DNA from: Cristatella mucedo
Lineage: Eukaryota; Bryozoa; Phylactolaemata; Cristatellidae
Assembly (NCBI GenBank): GCA_009760855.2
Contig: WPIO01000016.1
Coordinates: 1,966,001 to 2,030,000 of the forward strand
Direction: 5' to 3'
Length of the DNA stretch: 64,000 nucleotides
The notes below the pieces were generated by a model. It had not been told where the DNA came from. It saw nothing but the letters and a program-made list of their open reading frames with translations, and did no database searches. Shown here piece by piece: positions 24,301 through 51,800 of the stretch. Each line of letters begins with the position of its first letter. The first letter of the stretch is position 1. Position numbers and translations under genes: made by a program.

Positions 24301-25335
24301 ACTAAATCAACAGGCCGCCTGCCAAGCACCGATGCTTGGCATCGGTCGCCATGGCAACACGTATTCCTCCGCATTCCAGTGCGGCTTCTCGGTAACAGAA
24401 ATCAATGTGGATTAATCTCCCAATAATCCACTTTAAAGTTTGTCACACGAAGCTTTTGCTCAGCAGGTCCTAGACTTCGGAACTCGATTCCAAAATTCTT
24501 AACGTAATGCCGTCTGCTTTCCTGCTGCCGACAGTGGCACATCCTTTCCAGCCGTTTCTGAGCTGCTACTTTCATTCTAGTCATACTCTCGACAACCCTC
24601 CCGACTCAGCTATACTTCTCACTTTCTCTTTGCTGCATGAGATGAAGTATGTTGGCTACAAAAGGACCGAAATCCACTCAGGCTTTTTGTGTGCGCTACG
24701 AAAAAACTGTCCTGTGTAAAACCCAATTGGTCTTTGTGGCTTTGCGAAGTTCAAGACGTACATTACTTACATATACAGCAACGCACGGAGTCGAAGCGCC
24801 AGCAGCAGGCTGAGTACTGCCTGTGTTCATAACGAGAGGTGACAGCTGGGGACAGACAGACACACCCACGTGCGTGAATGCGCCCACCTCGGCTTCACTC
24901 TATGCCCGGCCTTCAGCCCAGTGCTGAGCGCACTGCCAGGCCACATGCCGGCGAGTGGCAGCTCCTCGGCGTGTGGCAGACCGAGTGGCAAACACAGCAG
25001 CAATCCTCAGCAGAACGAAAAACTGCAAAGCTTGGACAGGCAGGCAGCTCCGAGGAAAGGTTAATGACGGCAGCTCACATCGGTGGCAGCAGGTAATGAC
25101 AGTGGCTCACTTCGGCAGCAGCAGCAACAGCAGCGGCACTGACCTTGTAGTAGATCTCGTCGATGACCTCGTGGTACGTCTTTAAATCAAAGAGCTGCAC
25201 TTTGAAGTATGGCGATGACTGTATGTTGGTCAGGATCATGTTGTTGAGGTTCATCGTCTTTTCGTTGCCCCATTGCGGAAGCACGTTGCTCCCCTTGCCA
25301 GACATTTGGAGTGCCTGCAGTCGAGCCAGGGACAT
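18730..25335 (-). CDS. PRPF38B: Pre-mRNA-splicing factor 38B (PRP38 family)
   Basis: PRP38-domain proteins act in the spliceosome around B-complex activation, and this paralogue has an RS-like tail. Five exons on the minus strand, 25335-25144, 23491-23210, 22707-22343, 22057-21815 and 19198-18730 (stop TAG), join in phases 0, 0, 2 and 2 to give 516 aa, near the known animal length. Exon 1 carries NVLPQWGNEKTMNLN and FKVQLFDLKTYHEVIDEIYY. Exon 2 carries GGVRGVGAGGIVS, LYTLKLTRKQ and RYTQPPPDLWDW. Exon 3 starts with VKAGGGCVMTIGEM and LFPRIPVPIQK, completing the domain by about residue 205. Residues about 209-270 are a Gly/Glu-rich low-complexity stretch. The rest is Arg/Ser/His/Asp-rich. The start chosen is the first in-frame ATG (MSLARL); MSGKG at 25305 is an alternative. 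It is divergent from PPIL3. Identity is secure; the exact N-terminus is less so. Confidence 0.95.
19407..19555 (-). mobile_element. SINE2 copy in PRPF38B intron 4
   Basis: Read in reverse it has a tRNA-like head (a 'tggtttggccctgtggtcaa' side, 'ggtctggccgagatcgtggg', B-box-like 'gggctcgagccc') and a tail 'gcgcctgaatggagattaag' plus 'ttctcttagggcgccatac'. The tail matches the LINE1 3' end. The copy at 42472-42610 is very similar. Confidence 0.75.
19981..20040. repeat. (CA)n microsatellite in PRPF38B intron 4
   Basis: About 20 CA units are followed by CG-interrupted units. A second CA tract lies at 21273-21315 in the same intron. The intron (19199-21814) holds no other recognised feature except the SINE2 copy. 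Confidence 0.9.
23757..23905 (-). mobile_element. LINE2 3' end in PRPF38B intron 1
   Basis: Reverse orientation shows 'ccgaaagccgcttaggctgt', 'gagtgcgctatacaaaactc', then 'gttactgacggagataca' and a (catta)n tail. It is nearly identical to the 3' end at 2440-2560. Confidence 0.8.
24460..24775 (+). mobile_element. LINE2 3' fragment in PRPF38B intron 1
   Basis: It starts in the C-terminal coding part ('gcaggtcctagacttcggaa'), continues through 'ctcactttctctttgctgca', and ends 'ctttgtggctttgcgaagtt' with a TACAT-like tail. It lies opposite in direction to the neighbouring copy at 23757-23905 and about 560 bp from it. Confidence 0.75.
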
Positions 25336-26930
25336 AGATTCATAGTACACAGCCTCTTTAAAGTAGCACAATCGAAACGGATCGCAGATGAGCCAAAAAG
25401 TAAAAGCCGTGCTTCGTCGCCGGCTAGAAAGAGCCTGCTTAAAACTTGATGGTCAACCGCAAAATGAACACCTCTTACCTCTTCTACGAACCGCAGCATA
25501 AAATAGCTACAATGCCAAGACCGCAAACCTCAGGCAGAAAGGTATCCCACAAATGACTGTCGCACCGGAAAGCTGGGCCGCTCAATCGATTTTCGGGTTA
25601 ATAGATCAACTCAAAAAGAGAGGTCTTATGCAGTCGTAGCGAACGTGGCAGTGTTCAGAATGGAGAGCATAGCGTGCTGGCGCTTTGCATGTATCGTACA
25701 CATCATGCGATCATAAGTAGGTGGTGGCAAATATGGAATGCGTGTAGCCAGCAGAACCATGGCAGAGCACATGATGGGGCCTCGCACTTAGTTCTTTGTG
25801 AGGGCCAGCATCCGGCCAGACGATCAGCCGAGGTGATACATCCTCTCCATGATATTAAAATAATAACATTGCAGATTTAACAGCCTCATTTACATAGCGG
25901 CGGTAGAACCTTAACGGACGGCTATCACCACCGCTTGCAGTTAAAAGATCCCCCACTGCAGGATTCAAACTAAAGACCTCAATCGTGAAGAGCGAGCGAA
26001 CCGCACCCCCTGGGCTTTCGCATCCTAGCTTGAAAAAACAGTCTATGCTTCGTCAATATACGCAGAAAGCAAGCAGACCAGCTAGGTAAGAAAGTGTGGG
26101 AGAAGAGGGGTGAGAACTAGAGAAAATTTCGGTTTCGTTTGACGTTAAAAATTAGCTTCGAGTACCGCCTTAGATCACAAAAATCGCTCTTGATGAAACT
26201 CTAGAAGTAGGTTTTATACGGTAAAAAAAGGCCGGACGCGGTAACTGACATACGATCGTCGAATTTTTGAATGATATCAACTAGGAGGCTCGCCGAAAAG
26301 GGGCGAGAGCGATCCGAGCAGCGGCCACTGCGGCAGGACACGGGCTGGTGGCCAACGCACGCACGCACGCACACGCAATCGGCTGACGTCGCGATTTCAA
26401 GGCAGAAAACGCACTTTAATAAACAATACAGATAACGCACTCCGCTTCAAAATGAAACGCGCGTAAGGTGAAGCAGGCAAGACAAGCGCGCACGCAAAGC
26501 TTGGATTAACCCTGCAGCAACGGCTGGAAAGGCTGGCGCGATGTTTATCACAGCTTCTACACGAAATGAAACGCCACTAAGAAGAAGCTGAGACGAGCAG
26601 CTCGCTATGAGAGTTACCTGTGAAACGTTTCTCTACACTGAAGCAGTTTTTGTCAACGACAAATACTACGAAAAATGCAGTCCCCGCTAGCGGGAAATCA
26701 AACACGGACGGCTCGCAAGAGCTGCGGATGCCCTTGTCCAGACGTAATGCGATACAGCTTCATTCCTACTCTAAAAAAAATGTATTATCCTAATTGTATT
26801 ACAAAATAAATTTATTTTGTAAATTAAAAGTCTTTTACCAATCTTTAAAGTTATGAAGGCTAAGTTTTTATTGTAATAGCTACGGCGGTACACGCACTGC
26901 GACTACTGCTTAGTAGCCAGAACGCTTATC
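25336..26930. promoter_or_regulatory. Shared divergent intergenic region of PRPF38B and PPIL3
   Basis: The start codons of the two genes face away from each other across 1.6 kb, so both promoters and 5' UTRs must lie here unless a distal untranslated exon exists. A diverged SINE1 copy sits in the middle. No TATA box can be assigned with confidence. A 100-bp AT-rich patch lies at about 26765-26880, just upstream of PPIL3. Confidence 0.55.
25869..26000 (-). mobile_element. SINE1 copy, diverged, in the divergent promoter region
   Basis: Minus-strand reading gives 'gaatcctgcagtggggga' from the head, then 'ggtggtgatagccgtccgtt' and 'ggctgttaaatctgcaa' from the body and tail. The head is partly lost. 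Confidence 0.65.
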
Positions 26931-42866
<15,936 letters not shown>

Positions 42867-43274
42867 ATGAAGTAAGCGACGTTCCTCGTGCGAGTGTCGT
42901 CTCTCTGGAAGCCATCACCGCGCACGGGCCTGCTGCTGCTGCTTGCCTTCAGTCTGAAGCCAATGCAGTCGATAGATGCTCCCGTGAGTGAACTGCTGTC
43001 GACCTGCGGGGTATCGTAGCAGCAGCAGTGCTGCTCGGGCAGCCCTAAGATTCGGTGCTGCTCGTCTTCTCTTGCCTCCATGCTCATACCTGCTGTATGC
43101 GGCTGTGAGCTAGCAAGCACTGCCTAAGCTTGGCTGTGCCGAAGCAGGCGACGCCTGTGAGTGGCAGTAAGAAACCGGTCATTAATTAAGCATACTTTGT
43201 ACTTGCAGCAATTTTTTATACACGATTATTTTGCATCCTCGTCGATGAATCAACAGCAGCTGCAATGGACTCGC

Positions 43275-43280
43275 AATAAA
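43275..43280 (+). terminator. Candidate PPIL3 poly(A) signal
   Basis: AATAAA lies 409 nt after the PPIL3 stop and is followed by a GT-rich stretch ('gttggcattgttgttcg'), a typical cleavage-site context. No transcript data are available to confirm use. Confidence 0.4.
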
Positions 43281-43849
43281 ACCGTTGGCATTGTTGTTCG
43301 TCCTCTGCGAATGGGTGATTTTTACGTTTGCTATAAGAAGTATGTCACACGGACTCATCTACACTTTCGTCGGTCATTGTCCTTGTTTTTTGTGAGGCCG
43401 GGGATGTGTGTGCCTTAGCAACAGCACCCACTCGCTCAACTGCATCGACTTCATGCTGTTGTCGGCTGTCTTTACCGGATGTCATTGTCCTGCTGAAGCC
43501 TTTCTGTGGTTACTTCAATCCCGGACCTTAAATTTAAAGGAAAGAGGAAAGAAAATAGCAGGCATGATTACCTTATTATTGCTCCGATCGCAGAGCCTAT
43601 CATCAAGCCTATAATCTTAACTGGCAGATTAAGCCCTACACGAACTGTGCCACTGGAGAATGTTTCTCGGTGAATATGATTGCCTCAGAGACCTTATTAA
43701 CTCTTGGTACTTGGTTTTCCAGTACACCTGCATCGAATATACCGAGGTTCTAACCAGGAATTATTTATGATGAGCCAAATCCTATGGGGGAAGGGAGCTC
43801 ATCCTTTATGGAAGGTTGAGCTCCCTAGAGAAGGGCTGAAACTTCTTTA

Positions 43850-43960
43850 CCACATACTTATCGAAAGCCGCTTAGGCTTTGTGTGCGCTATAGAAAACTC
43901 TCCTGCGTCACACTTAGTCTTTGTGGGGTGGTGGAGTTACAGACAGCAATAGGTAACGTT
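43850..43960 (+). mobile_element. LINE2 3'-end fragment
   Basis: It has 'cgaaagccgcttaggctttg', 'tgtgcgctatagaaaactct' and 'ggtggagttacagacagca', matching the LINE2 terminus. The flanks to 44990 show no gene; 44320-44520 is unassigned. Confidence 0.65.
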
Positions 43961-44989
43961 ACTGAACCTTAGAAGTAGGCATAATCTTGACTTGACTCAA
44001 ACCAGCCACTCTCAATGGACTGCACACCCCCTCCATGCCCAGGGAACATTAGGTCATAGTGGCAGCATTCACTATGCTTCAAGTGGGTGGCAGCCAGCCT
44101 CATCGAATCAATGAGATCTTGAATTGGGGCACTTTGGCTGACACTGTGAGCAGCTTAAGTTCAAGCTGGAACCCAAGGATCTGGATATAGTGAGCGACAG
44201 CTTCTCAAACTTCAATAGTTCTGTTGGATAATGAATCGACTGCTGATTGGTTGTTCGACCGACCTTGGTTTCTGAACTGACCATCACAAATAGATCACCT
44301 GGAGCGAGATAACATCACCTGGTGCTAATTATACATCTGCGACTATTGAGGGGTCTGCAAAGCCATGACGACGAGCAGGTGTTACAATTGAATAGGCTAC
44401 AGCTGGCTCAAAGCCTGCATCTTTCAATTGGTATACCAATATATAACCAACCGAGATGCAGCAGTGAAGGACCACTAGAAAGGAAGGAAGGACCCAGTAG
44501 ACAGTAACTGGAGATGCCGTTGAGCAAGAATTTTGGAATTTAGTTAAACAATCCCGGAACCACAGAGCAAAAGCTGTCGCCGACAGTCTTTTAGAGACAG
44601 AAAGGGTCATGGTAATGTATAGCCCTGTCAGTTTCTAAGCTTATGAACAGCTTGAACTGGCACAGCAGTGTAGCTAAGTATAAATGAGTAGCTGTGGCGT
44701 GCCTTGAGAGTCATAGTAAGGTTAACGCTGCATACTAATGGTCAACCTAGAGCAAACGTGGCTCCTTTAGCAAGGCGACATGTGACTGAATTACTTGGAT
44801 TAAAAGATATGCCTAGCGGCCGTATTTAGCGTAAACTGTGGTGGCTTTTCGGCAGCCCTGTCAATATTGTATCGCAGCGGTCGAGCATAAAGAGAACCGG
44901 CGAGCTCATAAGATCGTCGCGGTAAGGAATCCTAATGAACATCTTGGTTGGTCATAGTTTTTGTCCGGGAAAAGATTATTTGAGGTAGG

Positions 44990-45575
44990 TGCGCATCAGC
45001 TTCACACAACTTCTGGGAAAAGTTACTCAGGCCCATTGGATAGGCTATCACTTTTATGCTGATGATGCTCAGCTTTTTTTGTCATTTAAACCGGCATAGA
45101 AATCATAGAACACCCCAAGCGCGTGGCTGGCCTAGAAGACTTTGCTCTTCTAATGGATGACATTGTCGTTCGAACATCGTCGAGTGCTCGAAATTTAGGT
45201 TTAGTCTTTTGACAGCTGCCTAAACTTTGAAAGCTTCGTTAAGGAGACTTTTTCCACAGCTAGCTATCACGTCCGACCCCTATCTATCCGACCCCTTCTT
45301 AGACAACGACAGCTACTCTCCTGCTGCCGACTATGGCACATCCTTTCCAGCCTTCGTCCTGAGCTGTGCTTTCATGCTACTCACTACCTCAACTGCTCTC
45401 CTGACTTAGCTGTGCTTCTCACTTTCTCTTCGTTGTGTGAGATGAAGTCTGTTGGCTACAGAATGTGTGCCAAAAGCCACTTAGGCTGTGAGTGCAATAG
45501 ACAAAACTCCCCAGCATAACGCCCACGTAGTCTTTGTGGCTTTGTGGAGTTGCAGAAGGAGATAGGTTACATACA
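44990..45575 (+). mobile_element. LINE2 fragment, decayed
   Basis: It includes an RT-end piece ('atcacttttatgctgatgat', YADDA), then 'catcgtcgagtgctcgaaat', and the terminal part 'ttaggctgtgagtgcaatag', 'ctttgtggagttgcagaagg'. Internal deletions are large. It ends about 260 bp before the NCS stop codon, tail to tail with that gene. A minus-strand AATAAA (45614-45619 as TTTATT) between them may end the NCS transcript. Confidence 0.7.
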
Positions 45576-45834
45576 TAAACAGGCGATCACGAGACATGTC
45601 CAGCCTCTTTGTCTTTATTCGCTTGAACGTATAGACTCTAAAGGTCGCAAAAATTCGATGAGCCTGAGAGAAATCGAAACTAATATATCGATCGGACGAG
45701 CGAGATGTGCCACGGATATAGTGCCACATTTGTCTGGTGGCTAGTTTGACATTTGTTTGCCTTCCTCGGAGACCTGTGTTATTCGAGCTGACTGGACCAC
45801 AGGCGCAGAGCTGGAGCCAAGTACCAACCTGCGC

Positions 45835-48800
45835 TCACTTGGCCAATTTTCCGATTTCCTTTGCTCGGCCCTTTGAATCGTCATTGTCATCGTCATCGTC
45901 TCCCAACTGGGAACCGCTGTTCATTTCGAGTGCCAACGCACGGACTACCCACGGATCGCTTTGAGCGCCGTTCTTGAATTCTTCACGTGTGATGAGACCG
46001 TCGTGGTTCTGAAATGTAGGAAATAGTAAGCGAAACATGCCTGCGAGTGTCTACTTGGAATATTCTAAGATGCTCAGCGAAGTCAGAGGTCGCAGTCGGT
46101 CTGCGGACTATTAGTAGTTACTAGTCGGTTACTAATCGATCCGACTGTTGCGTCGCTGACTCTTTCGTGATTTTGACTATCCTTAGGTTATTTACTGTAG
46201 TCGTTCGCTTAGAAGCCGCCGCATTGTTTTCTTAACGAGCTAGACGTCTTTACATGTCAAATCTCAGTACGTAATTAATTATGCGAATGTTTCTCGTGTT
46301 CGTACGTTGAGACTTCTGGCTGCTCTCAGTGCTGAGATGCATTGCTGCACATGAACTCTTTATATTATTTGGAATACTTTACTTTAACGAGTGCTAGAGC
46401 TAATATTTCCTAGTTACTATTACTTAGTACTAGAGCTATATTTTTTCACAATTTAAGCTCTTTCTCTTGCCGATGTAATCGCCAGGCGCAACCTAGGCCG
46501 TCTCACCGATGCAGATGACACCTAGCTGTGCCCGTGTTTTGATACCTTTGAGCCTCCCACCACTGTAAATTCTCTCAACTCCCTTGCTGCCTATATTGCT
46601 GACGTTCGTACTTGGATGGCAGCAAACTTTCTCACATTGAATGATGATAAAAACCAACATGCTAGGCTTGGGCAAATCTAGTGTGCTTTAGAAATTGGAA
46701 AGCTGAACGCTCAACATGACCTTGGCCAGCAAATCTCATGTAGCAGCTGCACAAAATCTGTCTTGTTCCAAAGTGACCTTTCACTAGATAGCCACATTAG
46801 CACCGAAGTCAAGTCTGCGTAGCATTACAAAACTTTCACGTACTTAACATTGCAAAATGTTCGGACCTGTTTAGACAAGGATACTGCATTCAAATTGGTT
46901 CAGGCATTTGTAACGTTCCGTCTCGACTTTCGTAATTCACTGCGCACAGGTCTACTAGCCTATCCAATCAGGCGCCTGCGGTTAGTAAAAACTACGGCCA
47001 GGCTTGTCTGTCGTAAGCGTCTCAGTTGCCTCATCACAGCACTTCTCAGACCACCACCTGCACTGGCCTTCAATTCAAGCAGCAAATTGACTTAAAGGTT
47101 TTGTCCGTCGCCATCAGGCCCCTTTATTCTCTGGCTCTGACTTATAAGACCTATAAGAACTATGACCTGCGACCTACCTGGCTCTGGCTCTGACCTGTGA
47201 GTTAACTAAATGCGAGATCTCAAAAAAAAATTGAGGCTCGTATGAGGTATAGGTACACGATTAGATTCCGAAAAGAGAGTAGTACGATGCTTAGCCCGGT
47301 AGGGGAGTAGATCTGATTGGTAGGCTGGAACCAAATAATGAAGGAACCTAAAAGCGAGTGAAAGAACCTTGAAGTCGATGCTTTGCTTGGCTGGGAGCAA
47401 GTGCATGTCAGCCTAGCAAGAGATTTAGCTCTCCGAGGGTGCTATACAAGTGTATTGCATTATTATTATTATTATTGCATGGAATTTTTGATGTCGCAAG
47501 TTATGTTTCGTCTGAGACATCTTGAGCCGGTCTTGGTGCATAGCGAAAGAGTTTTCTCGATTGCCGTTTGGATTTGCACCCACCGGTCGGTAACTAGGCG
47601 GTCAGCGCTCGATGGTAACAATAATAACTAAGCTCAAACTCATGTATGGCGCCCTAAGAGAACTTGAATCTTTTTCTATAGAAGAGGCTCGAAAGGAAGC
47701 ATATCAGCTGGTCAGCTGGTCAGCTGATTAGCATATCAGCTGGTCAGCTGATATGCCCAAGTGCAACTTGTAGCGGCTTACGCGTATTTAGACAATTCAC
47801 CCGTTTTAAGCCTATTCTGCGAAGAACGTTTTTGCGTTTTCCACGGTGGAAGGGTGAAGGTGAAGGCTGATTTTCAGGCGAACGTGCCGCACGGCTGGAG
47901 CACCGAAAATTCGGTGGTCGCACCAGTATGGCGGCTGCTTTCTGCCATCCACACTGGCAGCCCACTAAATGGCCGACCTTCGCCTTATAGCAGGTCGGAA
48001 CGGGCAGCCTGCTAACGGCGCCTGGTCCGAAAGCCCACTTGTTCTTATTTGGGATAGCACGAGGCCAGTGGATGACCGCAATAGTTGTAAGGTGTTCAGA
48101 AGGGCACGGCGGGACGTTTGTCCCGCCTATCTCTCGATATCTCTGCGGAGCACTCGTGGCCTTGAGTTCCAGCTCTTTCCACTAAAAGCCTATTGGGTGA
48201 AACGAGGGCCTTCGAACGGCTTTTTTTTCTTGTTTTTTCACCCAACTACCGGGCAAAAAGCCGGTGTCAGACTGACGAGAGAGTGTAGAGCTTTAAAAGA
48301 AAACGACGCTCGGCCTCGAGGAGCGGCAGTCGACGGCCCGTCGCCCGCGCTTGCGCAGAGGGTCGCCCAAGTGAAAGCGGGGAAGGAGAGAGTCGACGCA
48401 GCTACCTTATCCATTTGCTTGAAGATTTCCTCGACTCGCCTCTCCGGCGAGCTCATAGTGGCGCCGCCACCGTCCTCGTCCTTGACACTGTCACCGAGCA
48501 TGGCGTAGATGGCGTGCACAATCTTGATCATTTCCTCTCTCGTAATGCAGCCGTCGTTGTCAATGTCGTATAGCGTAAACGCCCCTGCCACGGACAGGCG
48601 GCGGCGAAGCTCAATCGACGACTCACAGCCCCTGTCCCCCTCGACGGGTGCTCAGCGTCCGCGCCCCCCCCCCCGCCGGGTGCCGCGTCCGTTTAGCCTC
48701 TCCGAATTCCTGTAGCTACAGCCCGATCTCGTCAGACACGAAACTATCTCAAAATTAGAACAAGACTATTGCTCACACAAAGCAAATCTCAATCAATAGT

Positions 48801-51800
48801 TTCACAAACGATTGCGACTGCAACTTATATTCTTTTGTTGCCCATGTACCATTAACGACCAAGGTCGTGAGTTCAAGCCCCCATAGTGCAGCATATGTAA
48901 GCGCCTTGATCGAGTTTACATTCTCTTAGGGCTCAATACAAATGAATTGTATAGAGTTTATCCCTAGCTTTTTCCGCCAACCCAGTCCTGTCTGCCTTGC
49001 ATTCAGTTGGATAGTCTGGGTGTGCTGAGCAACATCCAGCAGATGCCTCAGATGAGCATAAACTCAGCAGCAGACTTTCAAAAACCAGCGAACAATAAGG
49101 TTACTGAGATTCGCAACAGCTATACATTACTCGGGCAACAACATTATTCGGGCGGCAGCTCTATAACCGTCCAGACCGTAAGGCATGCTTCAAGTACGCT
49201 GCTGCCGGGCGGGAGGGGTGTTCAGCAACGATCCCTAACAAAGGCAGCTGCTACGAACACGCTCCTTTAACCGGGCTCCTGAACTCGACCTCGACACGGT
49301 GTGCCCCGTGTGCCCACGTGCAAGGTAGGAGAGCTCGGCGGCAGCAATCAAGAGCACCAGCTATGCTACTTTCGACGCAGTGGGACTCGCTGCGTTAATG
49401 TAGCGAGTCCCACTGCGTCAAAAGTGGAGTGAATAGTCCATTCGTTGGCAGCCACCGAGGGCTACATCTGTGCAAAACAAGCCGCGGTGCACAGCTCACT
49501 AGTTCAAAAAGCCCGAGGCGCATCGCCTGACCGAAGCGCATCACGCTCGAGATGTAGTGCTGCGCTTTACTAACTATAGAATGCGACCTATCCGGTTCCT
49601 TACGGCTAATCATTTACGAACCGTTAAGAATCTCTAGGGCTGACATAAATCTAGCCGATGTAGCTCGACATTGTATCGCCATTTGTGCCATCGCGTTGCC
49701 AATTGAATTGATTCGCCGTAGGAAATTTTACCGCGGCCGAGATCCAACAACCGGAACGCCTCGGCGGTAGAGGACAGCAAAATGGACCGGAAACTACTGG
49801 ACAGGAATGAGCGAATTCTGATTGGTTCCTGCGAACCTCTGCCTATTGGTCTACTGCGCGCAGCGAAAGGCTTGTAAAACTAGCTTTCGCCTCCCCCCCC
49901 CCCCCCCCCCGCCCCCGCCCCCGCCCCCACTCGCTCTCCGACCCCGGACGCTTGGGCGCTCGCCGAGCCAGACTTCCGCCGCCGGACGCACGCCGGCGGT
50001 CGACGACGACCACGACCACGACGACGACGCCCAACGAAACTCTCGCAGAGGAAAAGCGAGGAGCGAAAGCGCCGGACGTTCATTAGCGTCCGATCAGCAG
50101 CCGAAGCGCCACTTCTCGCGATGGCGGCGAGGCTCGGCGTGGCGGCGGCGGGGAGATGACGACGGACGAAGAAGCTCGACTCACAGTCGAGCTTCTCTTC
50201 GAGCGATCCGCGCGACGTTATCGACAGGGCGCCGATGAACTCGAAGAAGTTGATGAACCCGTCCTGAAGCGATCGCCGCCACGCATCGATCACCCCGCCG
50301 CCGCCTCTCGCGCGCTCGCGCGGCCGCTCGGCGAGGCGCTCGGACGCCGCGAGCGCGCTGCTGCGATTGACCGGCCTCGCCCCCAGCGTAGACGGGACGA
50401 GCCCCCGACGACGCGCCGATGACCCGCTGATGCCCGGATGTCGGAGGTTCGCGCGGCGCGGCAGTCGGCGCCGTCGCGGGTGCGAGCGAGCTCCGCCGTC
50501 GGCAGACGACCGCTAGCAGACGACCGCAAGCAGTGACTATCGCTAGCAGACGAACGCTCGCTCGCGCCTCTACCTTGTTTTTGTCGAAGACGTTGAATAC
50601 GAATGCCGCAAAGCTGGATGGGTCGCCTTGAGGGAAGACATTCTTGTACACTGACTGGAACTCCTGCAACGCGTCGACGTAATGACGTAATGTTTCAATG
50701 CGCGCGCATATACTGACCGAGCGCTGGGGGGGAGGCGATTCCTTTAATTCTGTTGACCGAGTTCGACCGTTTACACGCTTAGGGGCGGCGGCAGCAGCGG
50801 CGGCGGCGGCGGCGGCTTCGTGTCGGCGCTCTAGATATACGAACTCATAGGTGTCAGAGTGAAAGCCGCTCGAAATGGCCGCTCTACAGTTTCCCTCGAC
50901 AGGACTTTGTAAAACCTGAGCTAAAGCTCCGCCTTTCTGCGTCTTTTTCTAACCGCGGTAACGTGCACTCGCTACTCCAGTAAATTGCACAAGTACGAGA
51001 GCGGCGCGTAGCGCAACCTGGAGCGCAATTTCAGCCGCGAGCTCGCTGTCCCGAGACGTTATCGATTGGCTAGAGCAGGGTGACGCATCCGGGACACGCG
51101 CAGCCCACGCGGAGAGAGATCTCAGCCATTGGAGCGCTTCCCGCTAGCAGCGTCGTCCAGCTGCAAGCCGCTTGCTTGCAAGTGTCGCAGCCATTAAGGT
51201 TCGCCATTGCCACATGGGAACCCGCTGATCTTCGGCGGTCTAGGCGTTATCGCCAGCGAATAGCACTGGTCAGCACGGAGGCCTGGGCGATTATCTTTGG
51301 GCCTTCGACAATGAAACTCCTGCTACCGCGAGTCCAGCTTGACTGTACGCCTGCAACTATATAAAGATAGTGTTTGTTTGTATACGTGTACATAATCGTC
51401 TTTGAATACGTGTATACCGGTTTACGTAATATTCGTGTATATATTTAAAAAGACAGAGTCACTCATCGCAGCGTACAGGACTTAGGACTTTCTAAAGACT
51501 TTCTAAACTTTCTAGGACTTTCTAGACTTTCTAAAGCTACACTTCCGCTCTAGCCCGTTTGCACGCAACGACTGATTTCCATTTTCTCTACGAAAGCTAC
51601 GCTTCGCCGCAGCTACGCTACGCTTCGCCGCCGATCGCCGTGCCGCAGATCAGGACGGCCATTGAGCTGTTCACTGGCACCCGCGGTCAAACACTGCGCA
51701 TGCGACGCTAGCTCACGCTGATTTGGATCGCCAGGCTCGCCGCCATCGCACGCCGCCACGGCCGCCCGGCGCTCTGCAGACGATCGTTCGGTGAGGCTCG

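Noticed and set aside
48238-48591. Met at 48591 as the start of a separate EF-hand protein
   Set aside because: The frame is an internal NCS exon. The true boundary is the acceptor before GG-GCG at 48584, which restores the conserved Trp with the previous exon.
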